Shown here: piece after piece, positions 1 to 8,200 of the stretch
Position numbering within the stretch: the first letter of the stretch is position 1
Layout: the number at the start of each line of letters is the position of its first letter
Assembly: GCF_019351405.1 (NCBI RefSeq)
Contig: NZ_JAHWZX010000004.1
Span: 186,001-250,000, forward strand
Source of the DNA: Stakelama flava
Lineage (GTDB): Bacteria; Pseudomonadota; Alphaproteobacteria; Sphingomonadales; Sphingomonadaceae
Direction of reading: 5' to 3'
DNA length: 64,000 nucleotides
Made by a program: the position numbers and the translations under genes
The notes under the pieces: generated by a model
Seen by the model: only the letters and a program-made list of their open reading frames with translations
Database searches by the model: none
Told to the model about the DNA's origin: nothing

Positions 1-50
1 CGTCTATTATGGAGGCACGATCGGATGGCCGGTCGCGTGGAGGTGGAATG

Positions 51-2741
51 ATGGATATTGCCTCGGGGCTTGCAGGATTGAGTTTGCTGGGCGGGGACGC
101 GAGCCTTTTCTCGTCCTATGCCGCAAGCACCGCGAGCACCATCGAGACGCGGGCTGTGCGCGAAGCGAAGGCGCAGTTCACGCTTCCCGAAACGACGCCG
201 CCATGGAAGCTGGCGACCGCAACCACGTCCGCCGCGGCGCAGCTTTCGGCCATTCAGCGCATGCGCACGCTGATCGACAAGCCGGAAACGGGAACGCGTA
301 CGCTGCCCGACGACGTCCAGACATCGTTTACCACCTGGAAAGCGCTCGACCGGCTGCGCCTGCTTGCCGAAGCCGCGGTGAAGCCCGGTGCGGGCGCCGC
401 AACGCGCGAGGCGCTGAACAAGACCTTCACCCAGGGGTTGAGCGACCTTCAAAGCTACCTCTCCACCGCGCCCAGTGACAAGCTTACCTTGGCTTTCGAC
501 AAGCCGGTGCGCCGTGCGCAAACCACCGCGGTCGAACCGGGCCTTACCAGCTACTCCACCAGCATTACCGGCAAGGCGGTCACCGAGAATCGCGATGATG
601 TGATGAGCGGGCTGACGGGCACGGAGCGTTTCCGCATCCAGCTTGCACAGGGCAGCCGAAGCGACAGCGTCACCGTCGATCTGAGCAATCTGAACGGACC
701 ACCGACGCTCGACAGCGTCGCGACGCTCATCAATCAGGCGATTTCGGCAATTCCCTATCGCGACGCCAATGGCGATGTCGTGTTGCAGGATGACGGCAGC
801 GCCGAACCGAAATGGAAGGTTTCGTTCGAACCGCGCAAGACCGAGGATGGCTGGGCGCTGGAGGCGAACCGCCAATCCTATGAAAGCATTTCGATCGATC
901 AGATCGATGCTCCTGATGCCGTTCTGGTCGCGACGGGGATAACCGGGCTGGAAACCGCAACCGCTGCGCGGGTCATGCGAATCGACGATCCGACAGGCGA
1001 GATGAGCCGCAAGACGCTGGCTACCATCGCCGCGCATGATCGGCTGGACCCCGATCTGGCAGTGAAGACGACCGCGGACGCCGTGGCGACCGATGCCGAC
1101 GGCTTCGGATATGTCCTTGGCACCGCCGCCGGCGATCTGGGCTCGCAGCGCGCGGCGGGCGAACAGGATCTGTACCTGACCAAGATGGACAGCCTGGGCA
1201 ACGTCGTCTGGCAGCACAGCCTGGGCGCGGCCGAAAGCGCAAGCGGTGCGGCGCTGTCGATCGCCGCCAATGGCGATGTCGTGCTGGCCGGTAATGTGAG
1301 CGGCAAGTTCGACGGCGCGGACAGCGACGGCGATATGCTGGTCGCGCGGTTCGATACGGACGGAAACGAAAAATTCTCGACGCTCGTCCGCGCGGTCGGG
1401 ACCGACACCGCGACCAGCGTGCTCGCCGCGCCCGACGGCTCGATCTATGTCGGCGGACAATCCTCGCCCAATGGCGGCGACGCGTTTATCGCGAAGCTGG
1501 ATTCGGAAGGGCGCCTGCGCGAACGCCATGCCTATGACGCGGGGGGAAGCGAAACCATCGCATCGCTTGCCATGGGCAGTGACGGCAAGTTGCTGGCGCT
1601 GACGCGGGAAGGGGCGCAATCCTCGCTGCGTTTCCTCGATACCGCCGATCTTTCGGCTGAGGTGTCGCGCATCGACCTTGGTACGTCCGACGCACGCGCG
1701 ATCGCGGTCGATGCATCGGGCAATATTGCGATCGGGGGAACGACGCTTGCCGCACTTCCGGGAACGCAGGTCAACAGCACGGTGTCTTCGCGCGACGGTT
1801 TCGTCGCCCGGATGGCGGCGGACGGTAGCGGACTTGCTGTCACCTATCTGGCGAGCGACGCCAGCGATCAGGTCGACAGCCTCGTCTTTTCAGGCGACAC
1901 CCTGTATGTCGGCGGGCGGACCAACGGCGTGCTGGGCGATGCGAAAGGCGGGGCGGTCGACGGCTTCGTCGCGCGGCTGGATGCTACCACCGGCGCGATC
2001 GGTCAGATCACCCAGTTCGGCCAGCCGGGCCAGCGCACCGAACCGGTGCGGCTCGCCATTTCTTCGGGTGGAAACAACCGTGTCAGCGACCTCGGCTTCG
2101 GCCGCGGCGAACTGACGCCGGCGGGATCGCTCAGCCTGACCGCGTCGACCAGTCTTCGCGCCGGGGATTCGTTCCAGATGCGCGTGGATGGCGGCGCGCT
2201 GCGCACCATTACCATTACCGCCGACGACACGCTGCAGACGCTCGCCGACCGGATACGCAAGATCGCCGGATCGAAAGCGCTGGTCACCACGCCGCGCGAT
2301 CCCGATGGCGGGGCATCGCTTGCGATTTCGCCCAAGGCGGGGATCGACATCGAATTCGTTTCCGGCCCTGACGGTCGCGACGCTTTGGAAAAACTCGGCC
2401 TGCCCGCCGCGCGCGTGTCGGGGTATGACAAGGTCGATGAAGACGCGCCCAAGGTTCGACCCGGTGGCAGCTATGGTCTTGGCCTCGACCTTTCATTGTC
2501 GATATCGACGATGAAGGACGCCGCCGCCGCCCTTTCAAAGATCAACAATGCGCTGTCGATCTCGCAGACCAGCTATCGCTCGCTATACTGGGACGATCTG
2601 AAGGCCACGCTTGTCAACGGCACTCCGGCAAGCAGCGCCGGGACCGCGCGCGAACAGGCGATGCTCGCCAATTATCAGGCGGCGCTCGACCGGTTGAGCA
2701 GCACAAGCACATCCTCCACCTCGCTATTCACGGGATTCTGA
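51..2741 (+). CDS. FlaEY-like flagellar protein with hook-IN-like ends and beta-propeller repeats
   Basis: This protein of about 896 residues sits directly upstream of flgB and so belongs to a flagellar cluster. Residues of roughly 190-300 and 690-790 resemble flagellin hook-IN modules (for example the stretch around DSFQMRVDGGALRTITI). The middle, about 340-670, carries repeated blade-like units with motifs such as GDAFIAKLDSEGR, typical of SBBP repeats. The architecture recalls Caulobacter FlaEY, a protein needed for normal flagellin expression; that link is from memory of the family. The ATG at 51 is chosen because GGAGG at 39-43 lies 7 nt before it; ATGs at 9 and 48 are alternatives. flgB follows after 2 nt. 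Confidence 0.7.
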   Translation: MDIASGLAGLSLLGGDASLFSSYAASTASTIETRAVREAKAQFTLPETTPPWKLATATTSAAAQLSAIQRMRTLIDKPETGTRTLPDDVQTSFTTWKALDRLRLLAEAAVKPGAGAATREALNKTFTQGLSDLQSYLSTAPSDKLTLAFDKPVRRAQTTAVEPGLTSYSTSITGKAVTENRDDVMSGLTGTERFRIQLAQGSRSDSVTVDLSNLNGPPTLDSVATLINQAISAIPYRDANGDVVLQDDGSAEPKWKVSFEPRKTEDGWALEANRQSYESISIDQIDAPDAVLVATGITGLETATAARVMRIDDPTGEMSRKTLATIAAHDRLDPDLAVKTTADAVATDADGFGYVLGTAAGDLGSQRAAGEQDLYLTKMDSLGNVVWQHSLGAAESASGAALSIAANGDVVLAGNVSGKFDGADSDGDMLVARFDTDGNEKFSTLVRAVGTDTATSVLAAPDGSIYVGGQSSPNGGDAFIAKLDSEGRLRERHAYDAGGSETIASLAMGSDGKLLALTREGAQSSLRFLDTADLSAEVSRIDLGTSDARAIAVDASGNIAIGGTTLAALPGTQVNSTVSSRDGFVARMAADGSGLAVTYLASDASDQVDSLVFSGDTLYVGGRTNGVLGDAKGGAVDGFVARLDATTGAIGQITQFGQPGQRTEPVRLAISSGGNNRVSDLGFGRGELTPAGSLSLTASTSLRAGDSFQMRVDGGALRTITITADDTLQTLADRIRKIAGSKALVTTPRDPDGGASLAISPKAGIDIEFVSGPDGRDALEKLGLPAARVSGYDKVDEDAPKVRPGGSYGLGLDLSLSISTMKDAAAALSKINNALSISQTSYRSLYWDDLKATLVNGTPASSAGTAREQAMLANYQAALDRLSSTSTSSTSLFTGF

Positions 2742-2743
2742 CC

Positions 2744-3157
2744 ATGACCGACCTGATCGCCGGCATCGGCAAGCGAATGCATTTTCTGTCCGACCGGCAG
2801 CGCGTGATCGCCGAAAATGTCGCCAACAGCGAAACCCCGGCTTACAAGGCGCGCGAAGTAGACGCGCCCGATTTTTCCGATCTGGTTCAGACCGGGGGCG
2901 GGGCGCGCGTCGCGCGGCCGCGCGTGGCGCTGACTTCGGCCATGACAGCGCTGGGGGCCAACCCGTCGCTGGGCGGCAGCAACATCGTCCTTGATGCCGC
3001 GACCAGCGAGACGAAGCCCGACGGCAACAACGTCACGCTTGAGGACCAGCTCCTTAAAATGGGAGAAGTTCAGGCCGACTTCGCGACGATGACGAGCCTG
3101 TATCGCAAGAGCCAGGCGCTGATGAAAACCGCGCTGGGCCAGGGCTCGCGCGGCTGA
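2744..3157 (+). CDS. flgB: flagellar basal-body rod protein FlgB
   Basis: FlgB is a proximal rod subunit of the flagellar basal body, exported by the flagellar type III system. The 137-residue length is normal. The N-terminus carries the rod-protein signature with VIAENVANSETPAYKAREVD (residues about 20-39), and the C-terminal helix has the usual Met/Lys-rich pattern around LYRKSQALMKTALGQ. The start is 2 nt after the preceding stop, so the two genes are probably translated from one message. No flgC follows, which is unusual because flgB and flgC are normally adjacent. Here flgB ends the cluster, facing a convergent anti-sigma gene 8 nt away. Confidence 0.95.
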   Translation: MTDLIAGIGKRMHFLSDRQRVIAENVANSETPAYKAREVDAPDFSDLVQTGGGARVARPRVALTSAMTALGANPSLGGSNIVLDAATSETKPDGNNVTLEDQLLKMGEVQADFATMTSLYRKSQALMKTALGQGSRG

Positions 3158-3165
3158 CGCCTGCT

Positions 3166-3888
3166 TCAGATTTCAAAGATCGTCCCCGTCGCGATAATTT
3201 CGCCTTCGGGCGCGGTATGCGGTGCGCCCTGCGTGTTTTCCAATGAGACCGCCAGCGACGATCCGGGGCGCAGATAGGCGCGCAGCGCGGGCGGAACCGC
3301 CACTTGCGACGACCCGGAACCCGATATCAGGCCAAGCGAGCGTGGCGTGCCGTCCGCCGGGATCACCCATAGTTGAGGTACGCGCTCGCCCGCATTCACC
3401 CCATCGGCCTCGATCCGCAGCCGGTCGGCCAGCGGGTCGTAGCGCGCGGCGAAGCTGGGGCCGCTATCGGCCTTGCCCAGCCGGGCAGTCGCCGCCTGCA
3501 CCAGGACGGGCCTGGGAACGTCACGCGTGACGATCACCGGTTCCGGCGATGGTCGGACGAAAAACAGTCCCGCGAACAGTGCGGCCGCAGCGCCGGTGAC
3601 AAATGTCGCTGCCTGCCAGCGCCGAAGCGTGGACACCGGGCGCTGCTCGGTCTGATCGGACAGGCGACGTTCGATCGCAGGCCAGAGGCTGGCGGGGGCA
3701 GGGGTTTCGGGAATGCGGCTGAGCAGCGGGCCAAGCCGCAACTGCCACGCTTCGACGCGTTCGGCGAAACGCGCATCGGACAGTTGCAGGCGAAGCGCCT
3801 CGGCCCGCGCATCGCCTTCCAGAACGCCGATCGCCAGTTCTCCGGCGAGAACGTCGAATTCATCGCTATTCCAATCCGGTTCAGTCAT
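3166..3888 (-). CDS. anti-sigma factor, RskA type
   Basis: The 240-residue protein has an N-terminal cytoplasmic zinc-less anti-sigma region (1-80), one predicted membrane helix at about 92-111, and a C-terminal RskA-type extracytoplasmic domain (about 120-238) with the PQLWVIPADGTPRSLGLI signature. RskA proteins sequester their cognate ECF sigma factor at the membrane until proteolysis. Its ATG overlaps the end of the upstream sigma gene by 8 nt, the classical sigma/anti-sigma arrangement, so it very probably controls that sigma factor. It converges on flgB. I do not know the signal. Confidence 0.9.
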   Translation of the reverse strand: MTEPDWNSDEFDVLAGELAIGVLEGDARAEALRLQLSDARFAERVEAWQLRLGPLLSRIPETPAPASLWPAIERRLSDQTEQRPVSTLRRWQAATFVTGAAAALFAGLFFVRPSPEPVIVTRDVPRPVLVQAATARLGKADSGPSFAARYDPLADRLRIEADGVNAGERVPQLWVIPADGTPRSLGLISGSGSSQVAVPPALRAYLRPGSSLAVSLENTQGAPHTAPEGEIIATGTIFEI

Positions 3889-4441
3889 CGCCCAAACACT
3901 TTCTCAGGCGGATAAGCCCGCGCCGGATCCAGCTTTTCATGGTGCCGAGCGCAACGGACTGGCGCGAAGCCAGTTCGCTGTGCGTACACCCGTCCAGAAA
4001 GGCGGCAGCGATCGCGGCATTTTCCGCCTGGGGTAATTCATCGAGACATTCGAACAGCCGGTCATGCTGCTGTTTTTCCTCCATCGCGATATCGGCGATG
4101 CGATCGGTATCGACAAGGGCGCCGATCGCGTCAGCGCTTCCCGCCGGTTGACGAAGGACGCCGCGATGCAAATCGAGCGAGGTATTGCGCGCGATCACGG
4201 AAAGCCAGGTCAGCGGGCTGGCGCGATTGCGATCATATCTTCCCGCGCGGTTCCAGATTTTAAGATACACCTCCTGCAGCGCGTCTTCGGCCAGTTCGCG
4301 ATCCTTCAGAATATGGACGCAGATGCCGAACAATCTTGCGGACGTGGCTTCATACAGACGACGAAGCGCCTCCCGGTCGCCTGTGCCGATATGATCGAGT
4401 TCAGCGATAAGGTGATCGCTGCTCGTACGATCGCTCACCAT
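3881..4441 (-). CDS. ECF RNA polymerase sigma factor, SigK-like group
   Basis: The 186-residue protein has sigma region 2 at about 25-93 (AEDALQEVYLKIWNRAGRYD) and region 4 at about 124-180 (HSELASRQSVALGTMKSWIRR), with nothing between, as in ECF sigma factors. Pairing with an RskA-type membrane anti-sigma factor points to the SigK-like group. The start is the ATG at 4441, because it begins just before the conserved region 2; longer readings run into the neighbouring regulator. It is co-directional with the Crp-type gene 46 nt upstream. The adjacent ferritin-like genes are plausible targets, by inference only. Confidence 0.9.
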   Translation of the reverse strand: MVSDRTSSDHLIAELDHIGTGDREALRRLYEATSARLFGICVHILKDRELAEDALQEVYLKIWNRAGRYDRNRASPLTWLSVIARNTSLDLHRGVLRQPAGSADAIGALVDTDRIADIAMEEKQQHDRLFECLDELPQAENAAIAAAFLDGCTHSELASRQSVALGTMKSWIRRGLIRLRKCLGDD

Positions 4442-4487
4442 ATACGCGTTCCAGCCACGCCGATCATTCCCCCCTGGCGACGCCGGA

Positions 4488-5213
4488 TCAAGCGTCGAGA
4501 TGCATTGCCGGAGCGCAGTCGGCCCGTTCCGCATCGCCATAGCCGTTGCTTGCATGCTTCTCCAGCAACTGTCTATTGCGAACGCGAATGCGCCCGCGGT
4601 TGCATTCAAGGGCAAGTTCGCCTTCGATGATGTGCAGGCAGTCGGTAATCGTGGCGCGGCGGACATGAAGCGCCGAGGCGAGTTGATCGTGCGTGATCTC
4701 GATATCATCCCCTTCTATCCGATCGTGCAGCAGCAGAAGCCAGCGGGCAAGGCGGGCAGAAGGCGGGTCGCAGAAATGCGAAAGCATCGTGCGTTGCAAC
4801 TGGTCCAGAAACATATCGACATAGCGGAACAACGATTGCGCCAGCGTGGGAGCGGCATTGCACAGCGATTGCAGATCGCGGCCGGATATCGTCAGCGCGG
4901 TGCCGGGCGCGACAATGGTGATATACTGTTTGCTCGATCGCGCCGCGCCCGGCAGTTGCCAGCCGAACATCCCCTCATTCCCGACCATGCCCAGAAATCC
5001 GCTCTCGCGTCCTTGGGAAGCAACAGCCATGCAGGCGACCAGCGTTTCGGGGAAGCAGGCATAGTCGAAACGCGGATCGTCATGGTCGATCCTTTCGCCG
5101 CCGTCCCACCGGGTTCGTTTCAACCGTGACGCAATCAGCCTTGCATCATGTGCGTTCAACGACGCCAGAAGATGATTTCCCCTTAGTTCACGCCACGGAT
5201 CGATCATGGCCAT
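4488..5213 (-). CDS. Crp/Fnr-family transcriptional regulator
   Basis: The 241-residue protein has a cyclic-nucleotide-type sensor fold in its N-terminal half and a Crp-type winged helix-turn-helix around residues 155-210 (ITHDQLASALHVRRATITD). No FNR-type cysteine cluster is present, and the cNMP phosphate-binding motif is not obvious, so the ligand is unknown. The ATG at 5213 is chosen because it sits 5 nt downstream (on this strand) of a run of ten G residues that can act as a ribosome-binding site; an ATG two codons later is possible. It lies divergent from the ferritin-like genes and upstream of the sigma/anti-sigma pair, so it may control either. Confidence 0.85.
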   Translation of the reverse strand: MAMIDPWRELRGNHLLASLNAHDARLIASRLKRTRWDGGERIDHDDPRFDYACFPETLVACMAVASQGRESGFLGMVGNEGMFGWQLPGAARSSKQYITIVAPGTALTISGRDLQSLCNAAPTLAQSLFRYVDMFLDQLQRTMLSHFCDPPSARLARWLLLLHDRIEGDDIEITHDQLASALHVRRATITDCLHIIEGELALECNRGRIRVRNRQLLEKHASNGYGDAERADCAPAMHLDA

Positions 5214-5218
5214 GTTGT

Positions 5219-5228
5219 CCCCCCCCCC
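5219..5228 (-). repeat. G10 homopolymer in the leader of the Crp-type gene
   Basis: Ten consecutive C on the plus strand (G on the coding strand) occupy 5219-5228, ending 5 nt before the ATG at 5213. The run is in the position of a Shine-Dalgarno sequence. A tract of this length can change by slipped-strand mispairing, so it could alter translation of the regulator. Confidence 0.9.
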
Positions 5229-5322
5229 GATAGTATCAGCGCAGAGCACCGCATAATAGGTACGACCCTTCTGTCCGATCGGATGCGCTGTGTACGCCAG
5301 CGTACCCAAATACTTAGCAAAG

Positions 5323-5348
5323 GGAACAGCGAAAACTTTGTGGTAGTT
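5323..5348 (+). promoter_or_regulatory. candidate EcfG-type (general stress) promoter
   Basis: GGAAC at 5323-5327 is followed after 16 nt by TAGTT at 5344-5348. The alphaproteobacterial general-stress sigma factor EcfG recognises GGAAC-N16/17-(C)GTT, so the match is close but the -10 part lacks the preferred C. It lies 36-61 nt before the ATG of the first ferritin-like gene, a sensible promoter position. The local ECF sigma factor could be the reader instead. Confidence 0.45.
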
Positions 5349-5383
5349 CAAATGTCTGGCCCGTTTTGACAGGGAGGCATTAC

Positions 5384-6349
5384 ATGGACGACACGACCGA
5401 TATGATGGAGGCGCTGGAAACCCGTGCCAAGCGCAGGGAAGAGCGGCGGAATTTCTTCCGCGCGTTCGGGACCGCGTCAGCGCTCGCAGGTGGTTTCGCG
5501 CTTACCGCCAAAACCAATCCTGCCCATGCGCAGTCGACGCCAAGCGACGCCGACGTTCTCAACTTCGCATTGAACCTCGAATATCTCGAAGCGCAATTCT
5601 ATGCGTATGCCGCGACCGGCTCCGGTCTTTCTTCGAGCCTGCTCGACGGGTCCGGAACGGCGGGTTCGGCCACCGGCGCGCGTCAGGTCACATTCACCGA
5701 TCCCGCTGTCGCTCAGTTTGCGCGTGAAATCGCCGCCGACGAACGTGCGCACGTCGCGTTCTTGCGCGATGCGCTGGGCTCCTCTGCGGTCGCGCAACCG
5801 GCGATCGATATCGGGACCGATCCCGATGGCGCCTTTTCAACCGCGGCGCGCGCTGCCGGCCTGATCGGTGAAGGCGAATCGTTCGATCCCTATGCGAACG
5901 ACGAAAACTTCCTCCTTGCCGCGTTCATTTTCGAGGATGTCGGCGTGACTGCCTATAAGGGCGCGTCACCGCTGGTGAGCGACAAGACGTTCCTTGAGGC
6001 GGCGGCCGGCATTCTGGCGGTCGAGGCGTATCACGCGGCGATGATCCGTTCGACGCTGTATGCAAAGGGCATCGACGCGCCCAGCCTGATCAGCGCCACC
6101 GAGGCAATCTCCGACGCGCGCGACAGCCTGGACGGTGATACCGATCTGGATCAGGGCATTGCCCCGGCGGGAAGCGGCAGTTCGCTGACCAGCAACATCG
6201 CGCCGCTCGATTCGAACGGCATCGCTTATAGCCGCTCCTATGATCAGGTTTTGAACATCGTGTACCTGAACGCGGCGGCGGCAACCGGCGGCGGCTTCTT
6301 TCCGCAGGGCGTCAACGGCACGCTGAACATGAGCGCGCAAAATTCCTAA
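5384..6349 (+). CDS. Tat-exported ferritin-like protein
   Basis: The 321-residue protein has a twin-arginine signal (RRNFF, residues 21-25, then a hydrophobic stretch and an AHA-Q cleavage site near 49-50). A four-helix ferritin-like (Ferritin_2) domain follows. Carboxylate/His motifs are visible at LEYLEAQFY (65-73) and DERAHVAFL, with further acidic residues in EDVGVTAYKGAS, so a di-iron site is plausible. The start at 5384 follows AGGGAGG at 5371-5377. It is paralogous to the next gene, 21 nt downstream. Such proteins occur in desiccation and stress contexts; the biochemical role is unknown. The product is probably periplasmic. Confidence 0.85.
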   Translation: MDDTTDMMEALETRAKRREERRNFFRAFGTASALAGGFALTAKTNPAHAQSTPSDADVLNFALNLEYLEAQFYAYAATGSGLSSSLLDGSGTAGSATGARQVTFTDPAVAQFAREIAADERAHVAFLRDALGSSAVAQPAIDIGTDPDGAFSTAARAAGLIGEGESFDPYANDENFLLAAFIFEDVGVTAYKGASPLVSDKTFLEAAAGILAVEAYHAAMIRSTLYAKGIDAPSLISATEAISDARDSLDGDTDLDQGIAPAGSGSSLTSNIAPLDSNGIAYSRSYDQVLNIVYLNAAAATGGGFFPQGVNGTLNMSAQNS

Positions 6350-6370
6350 TTCCCGCAGGGAGATACCAAG

Positions 6371-7366
6371 ATGAACCAGCATGATCTGATACTCGAGGTT
6401 CTTGCGCGCCGGGAAGAACGCCGCGCGGACCGTCGTAAATTCATTAAAATCGCAGGAACCACCGGTGCAGTAGCGGCCAGCGCTTCGTTGCTCGCCGCGT
6501 GCGACGACGGGCCGAAGGGCACGATTGCCCGTCCCGCGCCGACACCGACGCCCACGCCCACCGCCCCGGCCCTGACCGACGGCGACATTCTGAACTTCGC
6601 GCTGAACCTCGAATATCTCGAAGCGCAATTCTATGCCTATGCGGCTACCGGATCGGGTCTGTCGCAGGATATTCTCGGGGGAAGCGGTACCCAGGGAGAG
6701 GTAACCGGCGGTCGTCAGGTGAACTTCACCGATCCCGTCGTCGCAGCCTATGCCCGCGAAATCGCGGCGGATGAGCGAGCACATGTCGAATATATCCGCA
6801 ACGCCATCGGTTCGACAGCGGTCGCGCAACCCGCGATTGACATCAGTTCCGATCCGGACGGTTCGTTTTCCAGTGCCGCGCGCGCTGCCGGTCTGATCGG
6901 AGACGGCGAATCGTTCGATCCGTATGCAAACGACGAGAATTTTCTGCTCGGCGCGTTCATATTCGAAGATGTCGGTGTCACCGCCTATAAGGGCGCATCG
7001 CCGCTCATCACCGACAAGCTGGTGCTTGAAGCCGCGGCGGGAATTCTGGCGGCCGAGGCGTATCACGCCGGGCTGATCCGATCGACGCTGTATCGCAAGG
7101 GCATTGATATGCCGACCCTGATCACGTCGACCACCAGCATTTCCGACGCGCGCGACAGCCTCGACGGCGACAGCGATCTCGATCAGGGGATTGCGATGCT
7201 GGATGATGCATCGAATATCGTGCCCGCCGACGATTCTGCGGTGGCGTTCAGCCGGTCTACCGGTCAGGTGCTCAATATCGCCTATCTGAACCAGATGGCG
7301 GTGAGCCGTGGCGGATTTTTCCCGGACGGGGTGAACGGCACGATTTCGCTCAGCGCGGATAATTAA
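6371..7366 (+). CDS. Tat-exported ferritin-like lipoprotein, paralogue of the preceding gene
   Basis: The 331-residue protein has a twin-arginine signal (RRKFIK, 21-26) that ends in a lipobox LLAAC with Cys44, so it is probably a lipoprotein delivered by Tat. A Pro-Thr repeat linker (about 55-67) leads to a Ferritin_2 domain. That domain is almost identical to the upstream paralogue around LNFALNLEYLEAQFYAYAAT and ERAHVEYIRNAIG. The two genes look like a tandem duplication in which one copy became membrane anchored. A GGGAGA site at 6359-6364 precedes the ATG. A strong terminator follows. Confidence 0.85.
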   Translation: MNQHDLILEVLARREERRADRRKFIKIAGTTGAVAASASLLAACDDGPKGTIARPAPTPTPTPTAPALTDGDILNFALNLEYLEAQFYAYAATGSGLSQDILGGSGTQGEVTGGRQVNFTDPVVAAYAREIAADERAHVEYIRNAIGSTAVAQPAIDISSDPDGSFSSAARAAGLIGDGESFDPYANDENFLLGAFIFEDVGVTAYKGASPLITDKLVLEAAAGILAAEAYHAGLIRSTLYRKGIDMPTLITSTTSISDARDSLDGDSDLDQGIAMLDDASNIVPADDSAVAFSRSTGQVLNIAYLNQMAVSRGGFFPDGVNGTISLSADN

Positions 7367-7395
7367 ATCCGGCTATCCGGAATAAGACCTGTTCG

Positions 7396-7433
7396 AAAGC
7401 GGGGGCGCTACATGGCGGCGTCCCCGCTTTTTT
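7396..7433 (+). terminator. Rho-independent terminator of the ferritin-like pair
   Basis: The stem AAAGCGGGG(G)CGC pairs with GCGTCCCCGCTTT across a short loop and runs into six T residues at 7428-7433, 30 nt after the stop codon. Confidence 0.85.
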
Positions 7434-7498
7434 GTTTGCCGCGATGTCACGGGACACCGAGTCGGAAACCGCTGGATTCAGGTTAATGCGGCTTGCGG

Positions 7499-8200
7499 TT
7501 ACAGCCGTTTGAACAGGTCGCCGATCGACGTGTCGAAATGGGTGTTCATGGTATCGCTCGCCGCAACGGGATCGCTGTCGGCGATCGCACCCGCAATCTC
7601 GCGGTGCTGGCGAAGCATCGACTGGCGCTGGTCTTCGGTAGTGCGCGTCTGCCATGCCGCCGGAACGGCGTTTCGCATCAACCCTTCAAACGACCGGACG
7701 ATCTGAACGAACAGCGCATTGCCGCTGGCACGGGCGATCGCCTGATGAAAGGCGATATCGTGCTGGGTCAGCGCTTCAAGGTCGGCATGTTGTTCCGCCA
7801 TGCAGTCGGCGAGTTGCAGGATCAGCTTCGCATCCTGATCGCTTCGATGAAGCGCGGCGAGTTCGACGGTGCGCAACTCCAGCGTGCGACGGACATCCCA
7901 TATCTGCGCCATCGACACCTGCGCGGTAACTACGGCATGATCAAGCGACGCGCCCATGACCGATCCATCGATCGCACCAACGCGTGCGCGACGGCCGTTT
8001 CCCACATCGATCAGTCGCAGCGCCGCCAATGCGCCGAATGCCTCGCGCGTGACGGCGCGGCTGACGCCCAGTTGCGTGGCGAAATGCGCTTCGCTGGGCA
8101 GTTCGTCACCGACCCGAAGCCGGCTGGCGCGGATGAAATCGCGGATGGAACGAACGGCATGTTCGACTCGGGTTTCGCCGCTTGTCGAAAGGTCTTTCAT
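7499..8200 (-). CDS. GntR-family regulator, FCD (FadR-type) subfamily
   Basis: The 233-residue protein has an N-terminal winged helix (about 10-72, with LPSEAHFATQLGVSRAVTREA) and an all-helical FCD ligand domain (about 85-215). The FCD metal-binding acidic/His pattern appears as DVRRTLELR, HDIAFHQAIARAS and HREIAGAI. FCD regulators usually sense small organic acids. The start at 8200 gives an ATGA overlap with the stop of the AraC-type gene; an in-frame ATG at 8215 is possible. As the last gene of a same-strand catabolic run it probably senses a substrate or intermediate of that pathway. Confidence 0.88.
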   Translation of the reverse strand: MKDLSTSGETRVEHAVRSIRDFIRASRLRVGDELPSEAHFATQLGVSRAVTREAFGALAALRLIDVGNGRRARVGAIDGSVMGASLDHAVVTAQVSMAQIWDVRRTLELRTVELAALHRSDQDAKLILQLADCMAEQHADLEALTQHDIAFHQAIARASGNALFVQIVRSFEGLMRNAVPAAWQTRTTEDQRQSMLRQHREIAGAIADSDPVAASDTMNTHFDTSIGDLFKRL

